Source: Desulfobacteraceae bacterium
GTDB lineage: Bacteria > Desulfobacterota > DSM-4660 > Desulfatiglandales > Desulfatiglandaceae
Direction of reading: 5' to 3'
DNA: 5,390 nt
Assembly: GCA_030632525.1 (NCBI GenBank)
Contig: DAOVUP010000140.1
Location: forward strand, 1 to 5,390
Shown here: one piece after another, positions 5,243 to 5,390 of the stretch
Layout: the number at the start of each line of letters is the position of its first letter
Numbering within the stretch: position 1 is the first letter of the stretch
Notes under the pieces: generated by a model
Told to the model about the DNA's origin: nothing
The model's input: only the letters and a program-made list of their open reading frames with translations
The model's database searches: none
Program-made: the position numbers and the translations under genes

Positions 5243-5390
5243 TTATTCTTTATTTTTCAGCTCATTCAGTTTTTTCAAGATTGTCTGGGCCTTATTGATC
5301 AGATAATTTACTCTTTTGTAACTCGGATCTTCCTTTTTCACCAACTCCCATTCCACAATGGCCTCGTTGAGCTTTTCATTGTTATAAAAC
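5243..5390 (-). CDS. C-terminal end of a probable TPR-like protein, partial
   Basis: On the minus strand an open frame enters from the window edge and ends at TAA (complement of 5243-5245), giving 48 residues. It contains NNEKLNEAIVEWELVKKEDP followed by SYKRVNYLINKAQ and a Lys/Leu-rich amphipathic end. The helix, loop with Asp-Pro, helix pattern, with EAI-x-EWE-x-V before DP, is typical of tetratricopeptide (TPR) repeats. It looks like one final repeat plus a capping helix, so the protein probably mediates protein-protein contacts. The start, any signal peptide and total length are outside the window. The next gene in the same direction is the YhhN-family gene, 58 bp away. Coding status is likely because the frame is open to the edge and the residue pattern is protein-like. 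The TPR call rests on one repeat. Confidence 0.75.
   Translation of the reverse strand, partial: FYNNEKLNEAIVEWELVKKEDPSYKRVNYLINKAQTILKKLNELKNKE

Overview
The window reads as chromosomal DNA of a Gram-negative bacterium. A deltaproteobacterial (Desulfobacterota-type) host is my best inference. It rests on the Geobacter-PilA-like pilin core, the type IV pilus ATPase carrying a receiver domain, and a zinc-finger membrane protein beside a pilin. No rRNA or other marker fixes the taxonomy. I see no tRNA, rRNA, CRISPR array, transposase or integrase.

Layout: (1) 1-504, +, the 3' end of guaA (GMP synthase). (2) 603-2810, -, convergent with guaA: a PilB/GspE-type assembly ATPase with an N-terminal MshEN (c-di-GMP-binding type) domain and a C-terminal phospho-receiver domain. 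(3) 2811-3240, a 430-bp divergent regulatory region. It holds a good minus-strand sigma-70-like promoter, a perfect 16-bp palindrome at the predicted transcription start, and a long foldable leader in which a 10-nt segment is complementary to the ATPase gene's own Shine-Dalgarno region. (4) 3241-3816 and 3813-4241, +, a two-gene unit overlapping by ATGA: a zinc-finger, single-TM, extracytoplasmic-domain protein, then a type IV pilin whose core matches Geobacter PilA position by position but ends in a (Lys-Asp)8 / (Lys-Gly)5 tail encoded by hexanucleotide repeats. (5) 4242-4524, a gene-free convergent region with a nested inverted repeat (4272-4368), a degenerate 9-bp-period TTCGTG repeat and a strong hairpin without a U-tract. 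(6) 4525-5184, -, a YhhN/TMEM86-family membrane protein. (7) 5243-5390, -, the 3' end of a probable TPR-like protein, cut by the window edge and upstream of yhhN in the same direction.

How it fits together (inference): the middle of the window looks like a small divergent pilus module. The ATPase could read both c-di-GMP (MshEN) and phosphorylation (receiver) and power assembly of the tailed pilin. The zinc-finger protein is translationally coupled to that pilin and may be a minor component or membrane partner. No platform protein (PilC), retraction ATPase, secretin or prepilin peptidase is visible, so the module would depend on machinery encoded elsewhere. guaA and the yhhN/TPR pair look like flanking genes with no obvious link to the module.
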